DNA of 64,000 bases from Pseudomonas asiatica (GTDB lineage: Bacteria; Pseudomonadota; Gammaproteobacteria; Pseudomonadales; Pseudomonadaceae): positions 2,856,001 through 2,920,000 of the forward strand of contig NZ_CP157874.1 of the NCBI RefSeq assembly GCF_040214835.1, given 5' to 3'. Positions 33,570 to 42,556 of the stretch are shown piece by piece. Below the pieces are notes generated by a model that saw only the letters and a program-made list of their open reading frames with translations, was not told the DNA's origin and made no database searches. Within the stretch, counting starts at the first letter, position 1; the number at the start of each line of letters is the position of its first letter. The position numbers were made by a program, and so were the translations under genes.

Positions 33570-35065
33570 GCAACCTTCATTTCGATACCTTGATCATCGG
33601 TGCAGGCCTGTCCGGCATCGGCACGGCGTGCCATCTGATGGACGAGTTTCCCAACCGCAATCTCGCCATTCTGGAACGGCGTGAATGCATGGGCGGAACC
33701 TGGGACTTGTTCCGCTATCCAGGCATCCGCTCCGACTCGGACATGCTGAGTTACGGCTACAAGTTCCGCCTGTGGGACAGCCCCAAGGTGCTGGCTGACG
33801 GAGCCTCGATCCGGCGCTACATCCAGGACACGGCAAAGCAGTACGGCCTTGCCGACAAGATCCATTACGGCCTCAGGACCCTCAGTGCGAACTGGTGCAG
33901 CCAGCAGCGCCTGTGGCAATTGACGGTGCTGCACGAAGCCAGCGGGGATATCCGGCATTACACCTGCCGATTCCTGCTCTGCTGCACCGGCTACTACAAC
34001 CATGACGAGGGTTTTCTGCCCGCCTTTCCAGGGGAGAACGACTTCAAAGGTGTGCGGATCCATCCCCAGCATTGGCCCGAGGACCTGGACTATCGCGACA
34101 AGAATGTCGTGGTCATTGGCAGCGGCGCAACCGCTGCCACGCTGATTCCGGCGATGGCCGACAAGACCCGCCATATCACGATGCTGCAACGCTCCCCCTC
34201 GTACATCTACTCGTTGCCTTCGACCGATAAGCTCACGGGCGTGCTCTCCCGCATCATGCCCACAAGCTGGGCGCTCGGCCTGGCACGCAAACGCAACATC
34301 ATGCTGTACCGCGCCGTTTACATTGCCTGCCGGCAATGGCCACGCCTGATGCGCAGGATCATCCTGGCACACGTGCGCCGCCAGGTAGGCCCGAATGCCG
34401 ACATGCGCCACTTCACCCCGACTTACATGCCTTGGGACGAGCGCCTGTGCGCCGTACCCGACGGCGACCTGTTCAAGTCCATTCGCAACGGCCAGGCGTC
34501 GGTGGAAACGGACCATATCGAGCGTTTCACCGAGCATGGCATTCGACTCAAGTCGGGCAAGGAGCTGCCTGCCGACATCATCATCACTGCCACCGGGCTG
34601 CGTTTGCAGTTGCTCGGCGGCATGACCGTCTCGGTCGACGGCACGCCGTACCCGATCGGCGAGCAGATGACCTACAAGGGTGTGCTGCTGGAAAACCTGC
34701 CGAACATGGCCTGGATCTTCGGCTACACCAACGTTTCGTGGACGCTGAAGGTCGGCCTGGCCGCCACTTACCTGTGCCGCCTGTTCCGCTACATGGAACA
34801 ACGCAACCTGGATGTCGTGACGCCTTACGACAACGCCAACAACGCGTTGAGCGACGGGATCCTGAATTCGATGAAGTCCGGCTACATCCAGCGTGACCAG
34901 CACTTCCTGCCGCGTCAGGGCCGGTCGCACCCCTGGTTCGTCTTCATGCACTACGGGCGCGACAAGAAGATGTTGCTCAAGGACCCGATCGAAGACCACC
35001 ACCTGGAGTTCCAGCGCGCCCAGCAACAAGCACTCACCCCGCGGCCCGCCAAGGTCACCGGTTGA
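33566..35065 (+). CDS. flavin-containing Baeyer-Villiger-type monooxygenase
   Basis: 499 residues. Two Rossmann motifs bind FAD (IIGAGLSGIG, 11-19) and NADPH (VVVIGSGATAATL, ~181-193). Between them lies FKGVRIHPQHW at 160-170, an exact match to the Baeyer-Villiger fingerprint FxGxxxHxxxW. The enzyme inserts an oxygen next to a carbonyl, turning ketones into esters or lactones, although relatives oxidise N or S. It is the first large gene of an operon that continues with an acyl-CoA ligase, an alpha/beta hydrolase and a GMC dehydrogenase, which could use the resulting ester products. Confidence 0.9.
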   Translation: MSNLHFDTLIIGAGLSGIGTACHLMDEFPNRNLAILERRECMGGTWDLFRYPGIRSDSDMLSYGYKFRLWDSPKVLADGASIRRYIQDTAKQYGLADKIHYGLRTLSANWCSQQRLWQLTVLHEASGDIRHYTCRFLLCCTGYYNHDEGFLPAFPGENDFKGVRIHPQHWPEDLDYRDKNVVVIGSGATAATLIPAMADKTRHITMLQRSPSYIYSLPSTDKLTGVLSRIMPTSWALGLARKRNIMLYRAVYIACRQWPRLMRRIILAHVRRQVGPNADMRHFTPTYMPWDERLCAVPDGDLFKSIRNGQASVETDHIERFTEHGIRLKSGKELPADIIITATGLRLQLLGGMTVSVDGTPYPIGEQMTYKGVLLENLPNMAWIFGYTNVSWTLKVGLAATYLCRLFRYMEQRNLDVVTPYDNANNALSDGILNSMKSGYIQRDQHFLPRQGRSHPWFVFMHYGRDKKMLLKDPIEDHHLEFQRAQQQALTPRPAKVTG

Positions 35066-35129
35066 ACCACGACGCCCACGGCCTCGCCGCCAGTGCGTGA
35101 AAAACAAGAAAGGTAAAAGGCTGAATATC

Positions 35130-36773
35130 ATGCTAGGTCAAATGATGACGCTCCCGCTGACCATTCCTTCACTGCTGGAGCATGCGCAGCGGTATCACGG
35201 CGATACGGAAATCGTTTCCTGCCTCCCTGGCGGCGCCCTGCACCGCTACACCTATGCCGACGCTCACCAGCGTGCCAGGCAAGCCGCCAACGCCCTGACC
35301 CGCCTGGGCGTCAAACCTGGAGACCGGGTGGGTACCCTGGCCTGGAATGGCTACCGTCATTTCGAGCTCTACTATGCGATTTCGGGCATGGGGGCGATCA
35401 CCCACACCATCAACCCGCGACTGTTCCCGGAGCAGGTCGCGTGGATCATCGGGCATGCCGAAGACGAGGTGGTCTGCTTTGACGAGAGCTTCGCTCCGCT
35501 GGTCGCCGACATCGCGGCGCAGTGCCCGAGCGTGAAGCACTGGATCGCCTTGTCGGATGCTGCGCAGATGCCGACTGCGGGCGAGACCCGCCTGCTGTGC
35601 TACGAGGAGCTGCTGGCTGCCGAGCCCGCGACGTTCGTCTGGCCGACCCTCGATGAGCATGCGGCGGCGGCGCTGTGCTACACCTCCGGAACCACCGGCA
35701 ACCCCAAGGGCGTGCTCTACTCCCATCGCGCCACGCTGCTGCACGCGCTGTCCAGTGCCCTGCCCGACTCGCTCTCGCTGTCGGCCCGCGAGGTCGTGGC
35801 ACCGATCGTGCCAATGTTCCATGTCAATGCCTGGGGGCTGCCGTACTCCGCGGCCTTGGTGGGCGCCAAGCTAGTGCTGCCTGGTGCCGGCCTTGATGGT
35901 CAGAGCGTCTTCAAGCTGTTCGAACAGGAAGGTGTCACCTTCTCGGCCGGCGTGCCCACCGTGTGGCTGAGCCTTCAGCAGTACATGCAGCAGACCGGAA
36001 AGCGCCTGCCCAGCCTGCAGCGTCTGGTGGTCGGTGGTGCCGCCTGTCCGCCTGCACTGATGCGCAGCTTCGAACAGGAGTTCGGTATCCGGATCCAGCA
36101 CGCCTGGGGCATGACCGAAATGTCACCGACGGGCACCGTCAATACCTTGAAAGCGTCGCACCTGCCCCTGGACGAAGAAGCGCGCTTTGCCATCAGCATC
36201 AAGCAAGGTCGACCACTGTTCGGCATCGAGCTGAAAACCGTGGACGATGACGGCAACGAGGTAGTGCGTGACGGCAAGACCTCGGGAGCCCTGGTCGTAC
36301 GTGGCCATTGGGTGGTCGATCGCTACTACCGCAGTGATGAAACGCCGCTGGTGAACGGCTGGTTCCCGACCGGCGACGTCGCCAGTCTCGACCAGGACGG
36401 GTTCATGCAGATCACCGACCGGGCCAAGGATGTGATCAAGTCGGGCGGTGAGTGGATCAGTTCAATCGAGCTGGAGAACATCGCCATGGGCCACCCTGCC
36501 GTCGCTGAAGCTGCCGCGCTGGGCATCGCCCATCCGAAATGGGACGAACGCCCGCTGCTGGTAGTTGTCGCCAAGCCTGGAGAGGCGCCGACCCGTGAGG
36601 CGATCCTCGCGCTCTATACCGGCAAAGTGGCACGCTTCTGCATCCCTGACGACGTGGTGTTCGTCGAGGCACTGCCGCACACTGCCACCGGCAAGGTCAG
36701 CAAGATCCAGTTGCGCCAGGCGTTGCGTGACTACCAATGGCCGGGCTCACCAGCGCGCGAGGTGGCGTCATGA
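35130..36773 (+). CDS. medium/long-chain acyl-CoA ligase (AMP-binding)
   Basis: 547 residues of the ANL superfamily. The ATP-binding P-loop [11 protein letters not shown] is at 184-194; [33 protein letters not shown] and the C-terminal catalytic Lys ([14 protein letters not shown]) are present. The FadD3/AlkK-like type activates fatty or ring-derived acids to CoA thioesters in the cytosol. The start at 35130 follows AAAGG. It lies 64 bp after the BVMO gene, and its stop overlaps the hydrolase start. Confidence 0.9.
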   Translation: MLGQMMTLPLTIPSLLEHAQRYHGDTEIVSCLPGGALHRYTYADAHQRARQAANALTRLGVKPGDRVGTLAWNGYRHFELYYAISGMGAITHTINPRLFPEQVAWIIGHAEDEVVCFDESFAPLVADIAAQCPSVKHWIALSDAAQMPTAGETRLLCYEELLAAEPATFVWPTLDEHAAAALCYTSGTTGNPKGVLYSHRATLLHALSSALPDSLSLSAREVVAPIVPMFHVNAWGLPYSAALVGAKLVLPGAGLDGQSVFKLFEQEGVTFSAGVPTVWLSLQQYMQQTGKRLPSLQRLVVGGAACPPALMRSFEQEFGIRIQHAWGMTEMSPTGTVNTLKASHLPLDEEARFAISIKQGRPLFGIELKTVDDDGNEVVRDGKTSGALVVRGHWVVDRYYRSDETPLVNGWFPTGDVASLDQDGFMQITDRAKDVIKSGGEWISSIELENIAMGHPAVAEAAALGIAHPKWDERPLLVVVAKPGEAPTREAILALYTGKVARFCIPDDVVFVEALPHTATGKVSKIQLRQALRDYQWPGSPAREVAS

Positions 36774-37729
36774 ACGCCCCTGCGAGAAGCCGGGCCGATA
36801 CCCGTGTCATCGACCCGAGCGAAGGTCGCTGGAAGCGCAGGCTGCTCAACCTGCTATTGCGCCTGTCGGTGAAGTCCCGCCACGGCATGGGTATCGATAT
36901 CCAGCGCCTGCGCAAGCAGTTCGCGCAGCTGGATCGCCAAGGCCAAGCGCTACCAACGGACGTGCTTCGGACGAGAGTCTCGTGCAACGGTACCCCTGCA
37001 CATTGGCTGTCGCCGGCCAGTTGCAGGCAGGAGCGCGTGCTGCTGTACATCCACGGTGGTGCGTTCGTCGCCTACACCCCGCAGATTTATGCCGCAATGG
37101 TGGCGAACTGGTGCAGACCGCTCAAGGCCAGGGCGCTGATGGTGGACTACAGCCTCGCGCCCGAGTGCCCCTTCCCAACGGCGCTTGATCAGGCTCATGC
37201 CACCTACCGATGGCTGCTCGAACAGGGGACCAGGCCCGAACACATCGTGATCGCTGGCGACTCCGCCGGCGGCAACCTTGCGCTGGCGCTGCTGCAGCGG
37301 CTCAGGGACGAGGGAGCACAACTGCCAAGCTGCGCAGTGCTGTTGTCACCGTTCCTCGATTTCACCCTCAGTGGTGCGAGCGCGCTGGGCAATGCTCGTC
37401 ACGACCCGATCTTCACCCTGCCTTTCGCGATCGCTATCCGCGGTTTCTACGCATCGGCCGAAAAACACGCGTCGCCTGAAGTGTCGCCCTTGTTCGGCTC
37501 CTTCGCCGGCTTGCCACCACTGCTATTGCAAGTAGGCAGCACCGAAATGCTGCTGGACGACTCGGTCCGCGCGGCGGCCAGCGCGGCGGCGGCCGGAGTG
37601 CCGGTTCGCCTGGAAATCTGGCAACAGATGCCACACGTGTTCCAGATGATTGCGGCGCTTCCGCAAGCCCTCCAGGCACAGCGCCATATCCTGGACTTCG
37701 TCAACGACCACACGAACTGGGATGGCTAG
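36770..37729 (+). CDS. alpha/beta-hydrolase, hormone-sensitive-lipase type esterase
   Basis: 319 residues. The oxyanion-hole motif HGGAF at 95-99 and the nucleophile elbow GDSAGG at 163-168 (Ser165) mark the HSL/Est family; Asp and His of the triad are likely in TEMLLDD and QMPHVFQM. It hydrolyses short to medium esters. The ATG overlaps the ligase stop (ATGA), and its role after a Baeyer-Villiger enzyme, cleaving the ester formed, is straightforward. No signal peptide is seen, so it is cytosolic. Confidence 0.9.
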   Translation: MNAPARSRADTRVIDPSEGRWKRRLLNLLLRLSVKSRHGMGIDIQRLRKQFAQLDRQGQALPTDVLRTRVSCNGTPAHWLSPASCRQERVLLYIHGGAFVAYTPQIYAAMVANWCRPLKARALMVDYSLAPECPFPTALDQAHATYRWLLEQGTRPEHIVIAGDSAGGNLALALLQRLRDEGAQLPSCAVLLSPFLDFTLSGASALGNARHDPIFTLPFAIAIRGFYASAEKHASPEVSPLFGSFAGLPPLLLQVGSTEMLLDDSVRAAASAAAAGVPVRLEIWQQMPHVFQMIAALPQALQAQRHILDFVNDHTNWDG

Positions 37730-37784
37730 CGAACCTGTTCCTGTCCTGCCCAGACCTCCCAATGATTCCCCCGAGAACAACAAC

Positions 37785-39365
37785 ATGGAATTCGATTATC
37801 TGATCGTGGGTGCCGGCTCTGCCGGCTGTGTCCTTGCCAATCGCCTCAGTGCCGATCCCAGTGTCACCGTCTGCCTGCTCGAGGCAGGGCCGGAGGATCG
37901 ATCACCACTTATCCATACTCCCTTGGGCCTGGCTGCCATCCTGCCAACGCGCCACGTCAACTGGGCATTCAAGACCACCCCTCAGCCTGGTCTGGGCGGG
38001 CGGGTAGGCTACCAGCCCCGAGGCAAGGTGCTCGGAGGCAGCAGTTCGATCAACGGTATGATCTACATCCGCGGCCATCAGGACGACTTCAATGACTGGC
38101 AGGCGCTGGGCAACGAAGGCTGGGGCTTCGACGATGTTCTGCCGTACTTTCGCAAGAGCGAAATGCACCACGGCGGCAGTAGCGAGTATCACGGAGGCGA
38201 CGGCGAGCTCTACGTCAGCCCGGCCAATCGCCACGCTGCCAGCGAAGCCTTCGTGGAGTCCGCGCTGCGTGCCGGGCACAGCTATAACCCCGACTTCAAC
38301 GGTGCCACTCAGGAAGGCGCTGGCTACTACGATGTGACGATTCGCGACGGCCGCCGCTGGAGCACCGCGACGGCATTCCTCAAGCCGGTCCGCCATCGCA
38401 GCAACCTTACCGTGCTCACTCATACCCATGTCGAAAGTATCGTCCTGCTGGGCAAGCAGGCGACCGGGGTACAGGCGCAGATCAAGGGCTCGCGCGTGCA
38501 CCTGAGGGCGCGCAAGGAGGTCATACTGTCAGCAGGCGCCTTTGGCAGCCCGCACTTGCTGATGCTCTCCGGCATTGGTTCGGCAGCCGAACTCGAGCCC
38601 CAGGGCATCGCCCCGCGCCATGAGCTCCCGGGCGTTGGCCAGAACCTGCAGGACCACGCGGACGTGGTGCTGTGCTACAAGAGCAACGACACTTCGCTGC
38701 TGGGCTTTTCCCTGAGCGGTGGCGTGAAGATGGGCAAGGCCATGTTCGACTACGCTCGCCATCGCAATGGCCCGGTTGCGAGCAACTGCGCCGAGGCCGG
38801 CGCGTTTCTCAAGACCGATCCAGGGCTGGAGCGCCCGGATATCCAGTTGCATTCGGTGATCGGCACGGTGGATGACCATAATCGCAAACTGCACTGGGGC
38901 CATGGCTTCAGTTGCCACGTGTGCGTGCTTCGCCCCAAGAGCATCGGCAGTGTCGGCCTGGCCTCGCCAGACCCGCGCAAGGCGCCGCGTATCGACCCCA
39001 ACTTCCTTGCCCACGACGACGATGTCGCAACACTGCTCAAAGGCTACCGCATCACCCGTGACATCATTGCCCAGACGCCCATGGCCAGCTTCGGACTCAG
39101 GGATATGTACAGCGCCGGCCTGCACAATGATGAACAGTTGATCGAGCTGCTGCGCAAACGCACCGACACCATCTACCACCCAATCGGCACCTGCAAGATG
39201 GGGCAGGACGAGATGGCCGTGGTGGATAGCCAGTTGCGTGTTCATGGTATCGAGGGGCTGCGCGTCGTCGATGCCTCGATCATGCCGACACTGGTCGGAG
39301 GCAATACCAACGCGGCCGCGATCATGATCGCCGAACGCGCCGCTGAGTGGATTGCTCACGGCTGA
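37785..39365 (+). CDS. GMC-family FAD alcohol dehydrogenase, AlkJ-like
   Basis: 526 residues. GAGSAG at 8-13, then GKVLGGSSSINGMIYIRGH and the C-terminal active-site region YHPIGTCKMG with GLRVVDASIMPTLVGGNTNAAAIMIAERAAE are classic GMC signatures. It resembles AlkJ of the alkane pathway, a membrane-associated alcohol dehydrogenase feeding electrons to quinone, more than osmoprotective BetA. The start after GAGAA is chosen; an in-frame ATG at 37722 overlapping the hydrolase stop is possible. It is the last gene before the terminator at 39612. Confidence 0.9.
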   Translation: MEFDYLIVGAGSAGCVLANRLSADPSVTVCLLEAGPEDRSPLIHTPLGLAAILPTRHVNWAFKTTPQPGLGGRVGYQPRGKVLGGSSSINGMIYIRGHQDDFNDWQALGNEGWGFDDVLPYFRKSEMHHGGSSEYHGGDGELYVSPANRHAASEAFVESALRAGHSYNPDFNGATQEGAGYYDVTIRDGRRWSTATAFLKPVRHRSNLTVLTHTHVESIVLLGKQATGVQAQIKGSRVHLRARKEVILSAGAFGSPHLLMLSGIGSAAELEPQGIAPRHELPGVGQNLQDHADVVLCYKSNDTSLLGFSLSGGVKMGKAMFDYARHRNGPVASNCAEAGAFLKTDPGLERPDIQLHSVIGTVDDHNRKLHWGHGFSCHVCVLRPKSIGSVGLASPDPRKAPRIDPNFLAHDDDVATLLKGYRITRDIIAQTPMASFGLRDMYSAGLHNDEQLIELLRKRTDTIYHPIGTCKMGQDEMAVVDSQLRVHGIEGLRVVDASIMPTLVGGNTNAAAIMIAERAAEWIAHG

Positions 39366-39470
39366 CACCCTCGCCCGGACTCAAACCGCCCTGCACCATG
39401 CCAGGCATGGGCGGTTTCCACCTACCCGATCTCCCCTCCTCCCGCCCCCAAGCCTGCACGCCATCTGAAC

Positions 39471-39557
39471 TGTGGGAGCGGGCAAGCCCGCGAACACCGT
39501 CAAAGCCGGTGCCATGCACTGCACTGCCTGCTTCGAGGGCACGCCCGCTGCCACAGA
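39471..39557. repeat. REP element with degenerate inverted partner
   Basis: TGTGGGAGCGGGCAAGCCCG at 39471-39490 is a P. putida type REP; a divergent inverted partner (GAGGGCACGCCCGCTGCCACA) ends near 39557. They occupy the 331-bp gap between the GMC and aldehyde dehydrogenase stops, alongside the terminator. No gene is seen in the gap. Confidence 0.8.
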
Positions 39558-39611
39558 TGGCGCTGCTCGAAGGGCTTGGCGGTTTCCGACCTTTCACATC
39601 AACATAAAAAA

Positions 39612-39629
39612 AGCGCCCCGAAGGGCGCT
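39612..39629. terminator. bidirectional Rho-independent terminator
   Basis: Stem AGCGCCC (39612-39618) and GGGCGCT (39623-39629) with a CGAA loop. A-rich tracts lie on both sides (AAAAAAA before, AAAAA after), so at least the minus-strand transcript meets a T-run. It lies between two converging operons, GMC from the left and aldehyde dehydrogenase from the right. Confidence 0.9.
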
Positions 39630-39696
39630 AAAAAGGGCATGACGATCGTAGCGTCAACTCGATGTAGCCTCGTCAGCCCTACCCAGCAAACGCTTT

Positions 39697-41121
39697 TCAA
39701 CGCAACATCAGGCGCATCAGGGCTTGGGTCAGGCGCCCATAGGGCGGTTTGAGCAGGAAACTGCCATTGAACTTCGCCTGGTAGAACACCGGCCGCATCT
39801 TGCTGAACGTCTGGAACCCTTCCTCGGCGTGGTAGTGCCCGAGCCCTGAATTGCCCACGCCACCGAACGGCAGGTTTTCCTGCAGCACATGCAGCATCAC
39901 GCTGTTGACCGAAACACCTCCGGACAATGTCTGGCGCAGCACCGTCTCGACCCGGCCGGCGTCTTCGTCGAACAGGTAGAGCGCCAAGGGCCGTTCATGG
40001 GCGTTGATGTAGCCGATTGCGTCCTCGAGCTTGCGATAAGCCAGTATCGGCAACACGGGCCCGAAGATCTCCTCCTGCATGATCAGCATGTCGTCGCGCA
40101 CATCGAATACCAGGTGCGGTGTCAGCTTGCCCGCCCGACGCGCGCCATCCACATCCGCCAGCGCCACCACGCGCGCGCCCTTGTCCCGGGCGTCCGTCAG
40201 CAGCGCCTCGACACGTGCCAGCTGGCGCGCATTGATCATGCAGCTGTAGTCGGGGTTGTCAGCCAACGGTTGCGGGTAATTTCGAGCCACCGCCGCCCTG
40301 GCATGCGCGAGGAACTCTTCCTCGCTGCCGGCAGGCAGGAACAGGTAGTCAGGCGCGACGCAGGTCTGCCCGGCATTCAGGCATTTGCCCCAAAGAACGG
40401 TCTCGGCGGCCTGCTTCAACGAGTAACCCGGGGCGACGATGGTAGGCGACTTGCCGCCGAGTTCCAGCGTCACCGGGGTAAGATTTTCGCTGCAATTGCG
40501 CATGATCTGCCGGCCGACCGCCGGTGAGCCGGTGAAGATCAGGTGATCGAAGGGCAGCCGCGAGAAACCGTCGTTGATACCTGCACCTGGCTGTATCACC
40601 GCCACCAGGTCCTGGTCGAACCGCTTGCCCAGCAACTCGGCGAGCAAGCGACCATAGTGGCTGGAGTCGCTGGCCACTTTGATCATGGCCCGGTTACCGG
40701 CAGCCAGGGCGCCGCATAGCGGACCCAACGTCAAGTAAAGCGGGTAGTTCCACGGCGCAGCAATCCCGATAACCCCGAGCGGCTGGGCCAGCACCGCAGC
40801 GCGCGCGGGCTTGAACCAGATCCCGACACCGCGCTTGCGCGGTTTCATCCAGCGTTTCAGGCAGCGGACCGCATGGTTGATTTCGCTGACCAGGCCGAAG
40901 ATATCGAGCATCTTGGTCTCGTGCTCCGAGCGGTGGCCGAAATCTTTGGATATGGCGGCGGCGATCCGCTCGGCGTTCTCCAGCACCAGCGCCTTGAGCG
41001 CCAGCAGGTTGGCCCGCCGGGTCTGATAGGACGGGTAGCGTTCCTCGGCGAATGCGTGGCGCTGAAGCGCGAAAACTTCACGCATCCGCTCGACTTCCGG
41101 CGCGACTTGCTCGATCGACAT
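39697..41121 (-). CDS. aldehyde dehydrogenase, coniferyl-aldehyde dehydrogenase type
   Basis: 474 residues, the shorter class-3-like form. The catalytic Glu lies in TLELGGKSP and the nucleophile Cys in NAGQTCVAPDY. The start with VERMREVFALQRHAF is typical of CalB/fatty-aldehyde types, as is the membrane-seeking C-terminus (LLKPPYGRLTQALMRLMLR). It oxidises a hydrophobic aldehyde to the acid with NAD(P)+. It is the last gene of the long minus-strand operon that begins at the PuuB-like gene. AGGAG lies ten bases before the ATG. Confidence 0.88.
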   Translation of the reverse strand: MSIEQVAPEVERMREVFALQRHAFAEERYPSYQTRRANLLALKALVLENAERIAAAISKDFGHRSEHETKMLDIFGLVSEINHAVRCLKRWMKPRKRGVGIWFKPARAAVLAQPLGVIGIAAPWNYPLYLTLGPLCGALAAGNRAMIKVASDSSHYGRLLAELLGKRFDQDLVAVIQPGAGINDGFSRLPFDHLIFTGSPAVGRQIMRNCSENLTPVTLELGGKSPTIVAPGYSLKQAAETVLWGKCLNAGQTCVAPDYLFLPAGSEEEFLAHARAAVARNYPQPLADNPDYSCMINARQLARVEALLTDARDKGARVVALADVDGARRAGKLTPHLVFDVRDDMLIMQEEIFGPVLPILAYRKLEDAIGYINAHERPLALYLFDEDAGRVETVLRQTLSGGVSVNSVMLHVLQENLPFGGVGNSGLGHYHAEEGFQTFSKMRPVFYQAKFNGSFLLKPPYGRLTQALMRLMLR

Positions 41122-41209
41122 TGTGTAAGTACTCCTGGTGGATCTCTTGGATCGCTGCGACTGCAAACTGCGGCCGCGCGGGCGGCCCCAGCATGGAAAC
41201 CAAGGTGTG

Positions 41210-41860
41210 TCAGCGCGCTGGCACCGCTTGATGCTTTGCCCGCACCAGGGCGAAGTACGCGTAGTACAGCTGGATCATCATGAAAGACCAGCTGGCCAGC
41301 GCTATCGACATGAATACGGCCTTCGTGTCGTCCCCGGGTATTGGGTAGAAGTCATAGATGCAGGCCACCAGTAGCCCCAGCATCGCCGCCACCGTGACTC
41401 CGAAGGCGTGCAGGTACTCGCCGACCATCGCCAGGCGGCTGATGAAGTACGCCAGGTAGACCGTGTAGCCAGCCCACATGATGACGTAGAAGTAGGGAAG
41501 CGGCTTGATCATGAAATCAGCCTTGATCATCACGAACGTGCAGGCAAAAGTGATAGCGAAAATCAAAGCGTCCTTGCCCGCCGAAGGCCGGAAGCCATGG
41601 GTGACGGCCATCAGGCCAAGCACCGTGACGATCGGGATGCCAAAGCCGCGGGAAAACGCATCGCAGAAATACGAAATGCCGTAGGAGAATTGCGACTGGG
41701 TCAGCAGGTAGATCAGGAAGTTGGTGCCGGAAAATGCCACGATCAACCATTCCAGGCCCAGCAGGAAGTTGCCTCTGCGCAGGAATTTGATGCCGTAGGT
41801 GCTCCCGGAAACCACCAGGAGGACGCAAGTGAGCAACGCAAGAACATCTTTGATTTCCAT
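41210..41860 (-). CDS. polytopic inner-membrane protein of unknown function
   Basis: 216 residues with about six or seven predicted spans (LLTCVLLVVSG, LEWLIVAFSGTNFLIYLL, IVTVLGLMAVTHGF, LIFAITFACTFVMI, FYVIMWAGYTVYLAYF, VTVAAMLGLLVACIY, ALASWSFMMIQLYYAYF). It has no known transporter motif. It lies in the amine-oxidase operon, between the cytochrome and the aldehyde dehydrogenase genes, so it may import a product or anchor the periplasmic electron-transfer partners. I do not recognise the family. Confidence 0.7.
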   Translation of the reverse strand: MEIKDVLALLTCVLLVVSGSTYGIKFLRRGNFLLGLEWLIVAFSGTNFLIYLLTQSQFSYGISYFCDAFSRGFGIPIVTVLGLMAVTHGFRPSAGKDALIFAITFACTFVMIKADFMIKPLPYFYVIMWAGYTVYLAYFISRLAMVGEYLHAFGVTVAAMLGLLVACIYDFYPIPGDDTKAVFMSIALASWSFMMIQLYYAYFALVRAKHQAVPAR

Positions 41861-41893
41861 AGCTCAGGTCTCTTTCTTGTAGGTATGAAGGCT

Positions 41894-42547
41894 TTACTTC
41901 GGGGTGGCCGCCAAGGCAGCAAGGTAATGCGCCAGCGCCTTGCGGTCTTGTGCCGAGAGGGTCTGGGTAACCGCCTTCATCGAACCGGTTGGATCGACCC
42001 GGCTGCCTTGGGCAAAGGCGTCCAGCTGTACCAGCAGGTAGTCGGCACCTTGGCCAGCCAGACGCGGGAATGCGCCTTGGCCCATCAGCTTCTCGCCATG
42101 GCAGGCAGCACAGGCACCCGCCTTGACCAGTTTCTCACCTTGCTGGCGCAGGCCAGGATCAGGCTGGAACGTGTGGTTATCCATGGGCGTCTGGCGAGCG
42201 TAGTAGTTGGCCAGCTTGTCGATTTCAGCGTCACCCAGGCTGATCGCCAGTGGCTGCATGTTCGGGAAATGACGGGTGCCATTGGCAAAGCCGTGCACCT
42301 GCGCCTTGAGGTAATCGGCAGGCTGGCCTGCCAGGCTGGGGTAACGCTGGTGCTGCGAGCTTCCGCGCATCCCATGGCAGCCGTAGCAGGCATCGGCCGT
42401 CTGGGGCCAGGGCCCGTCCGCTTCATAGGCCTGGGTAGTGCTGTCGATGTAGGTAACGAGGTGGTAGAAGCCCAGCAGGTCACGGCCGAACAATGCCAGC
42501 AGGGCGACCAGCAACACTGCCGTACCACACAACAATTTCTTTTTCAT
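41894..42547 (-). CDS. membrane-anchored di-heme cytochrome c (c4-like, copy 2)
   Basis: 217 residues, with an N-terminal anchor helix (about 4-21) and heme sites CYGCH (54-58) and CAACH (146-150). It is clearly paralogous to the copy at 32571: both have the block SLAGQ-x-A-x-YL in domain one and RLAGQG-x-x-YLL in domain two. It directly follows the second amine oxidase, separated by 9 bp, and would be its electron acceptor. Confidence 0.9.
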   Translation of the reverse strand: MKKKLLCGTAVLLVALLALFGRDLLGFYHLVTYIDSTTQAYEADGPWPQTADACYGCHGMRGSSQHQRYPSLAGQPADYLKAQVHGFANGTRHFPNMQPLAISLGDAEIDKLANYYARQTPMDNHTFQPDPGLRQQGEKLVKAGACAACHGEKLMGQGAFPRLAGQGADYLLVQLDAFAQGSRVDPTGSMKAVTQTLSAQDRKALAHYLAALAATPK

Positions 42548-42556
42548 CGCTGTCCC

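Noticed and set aside
33524..35131. 535-codon open frame on the minus strand over the monooxygenase gene
   Set aside because: It is antisense to a gene with exact Baeyer-Villiger and Rossmann motifs; its own translation has no domain and no ribosome site. High GC leaves the opposite strand open.
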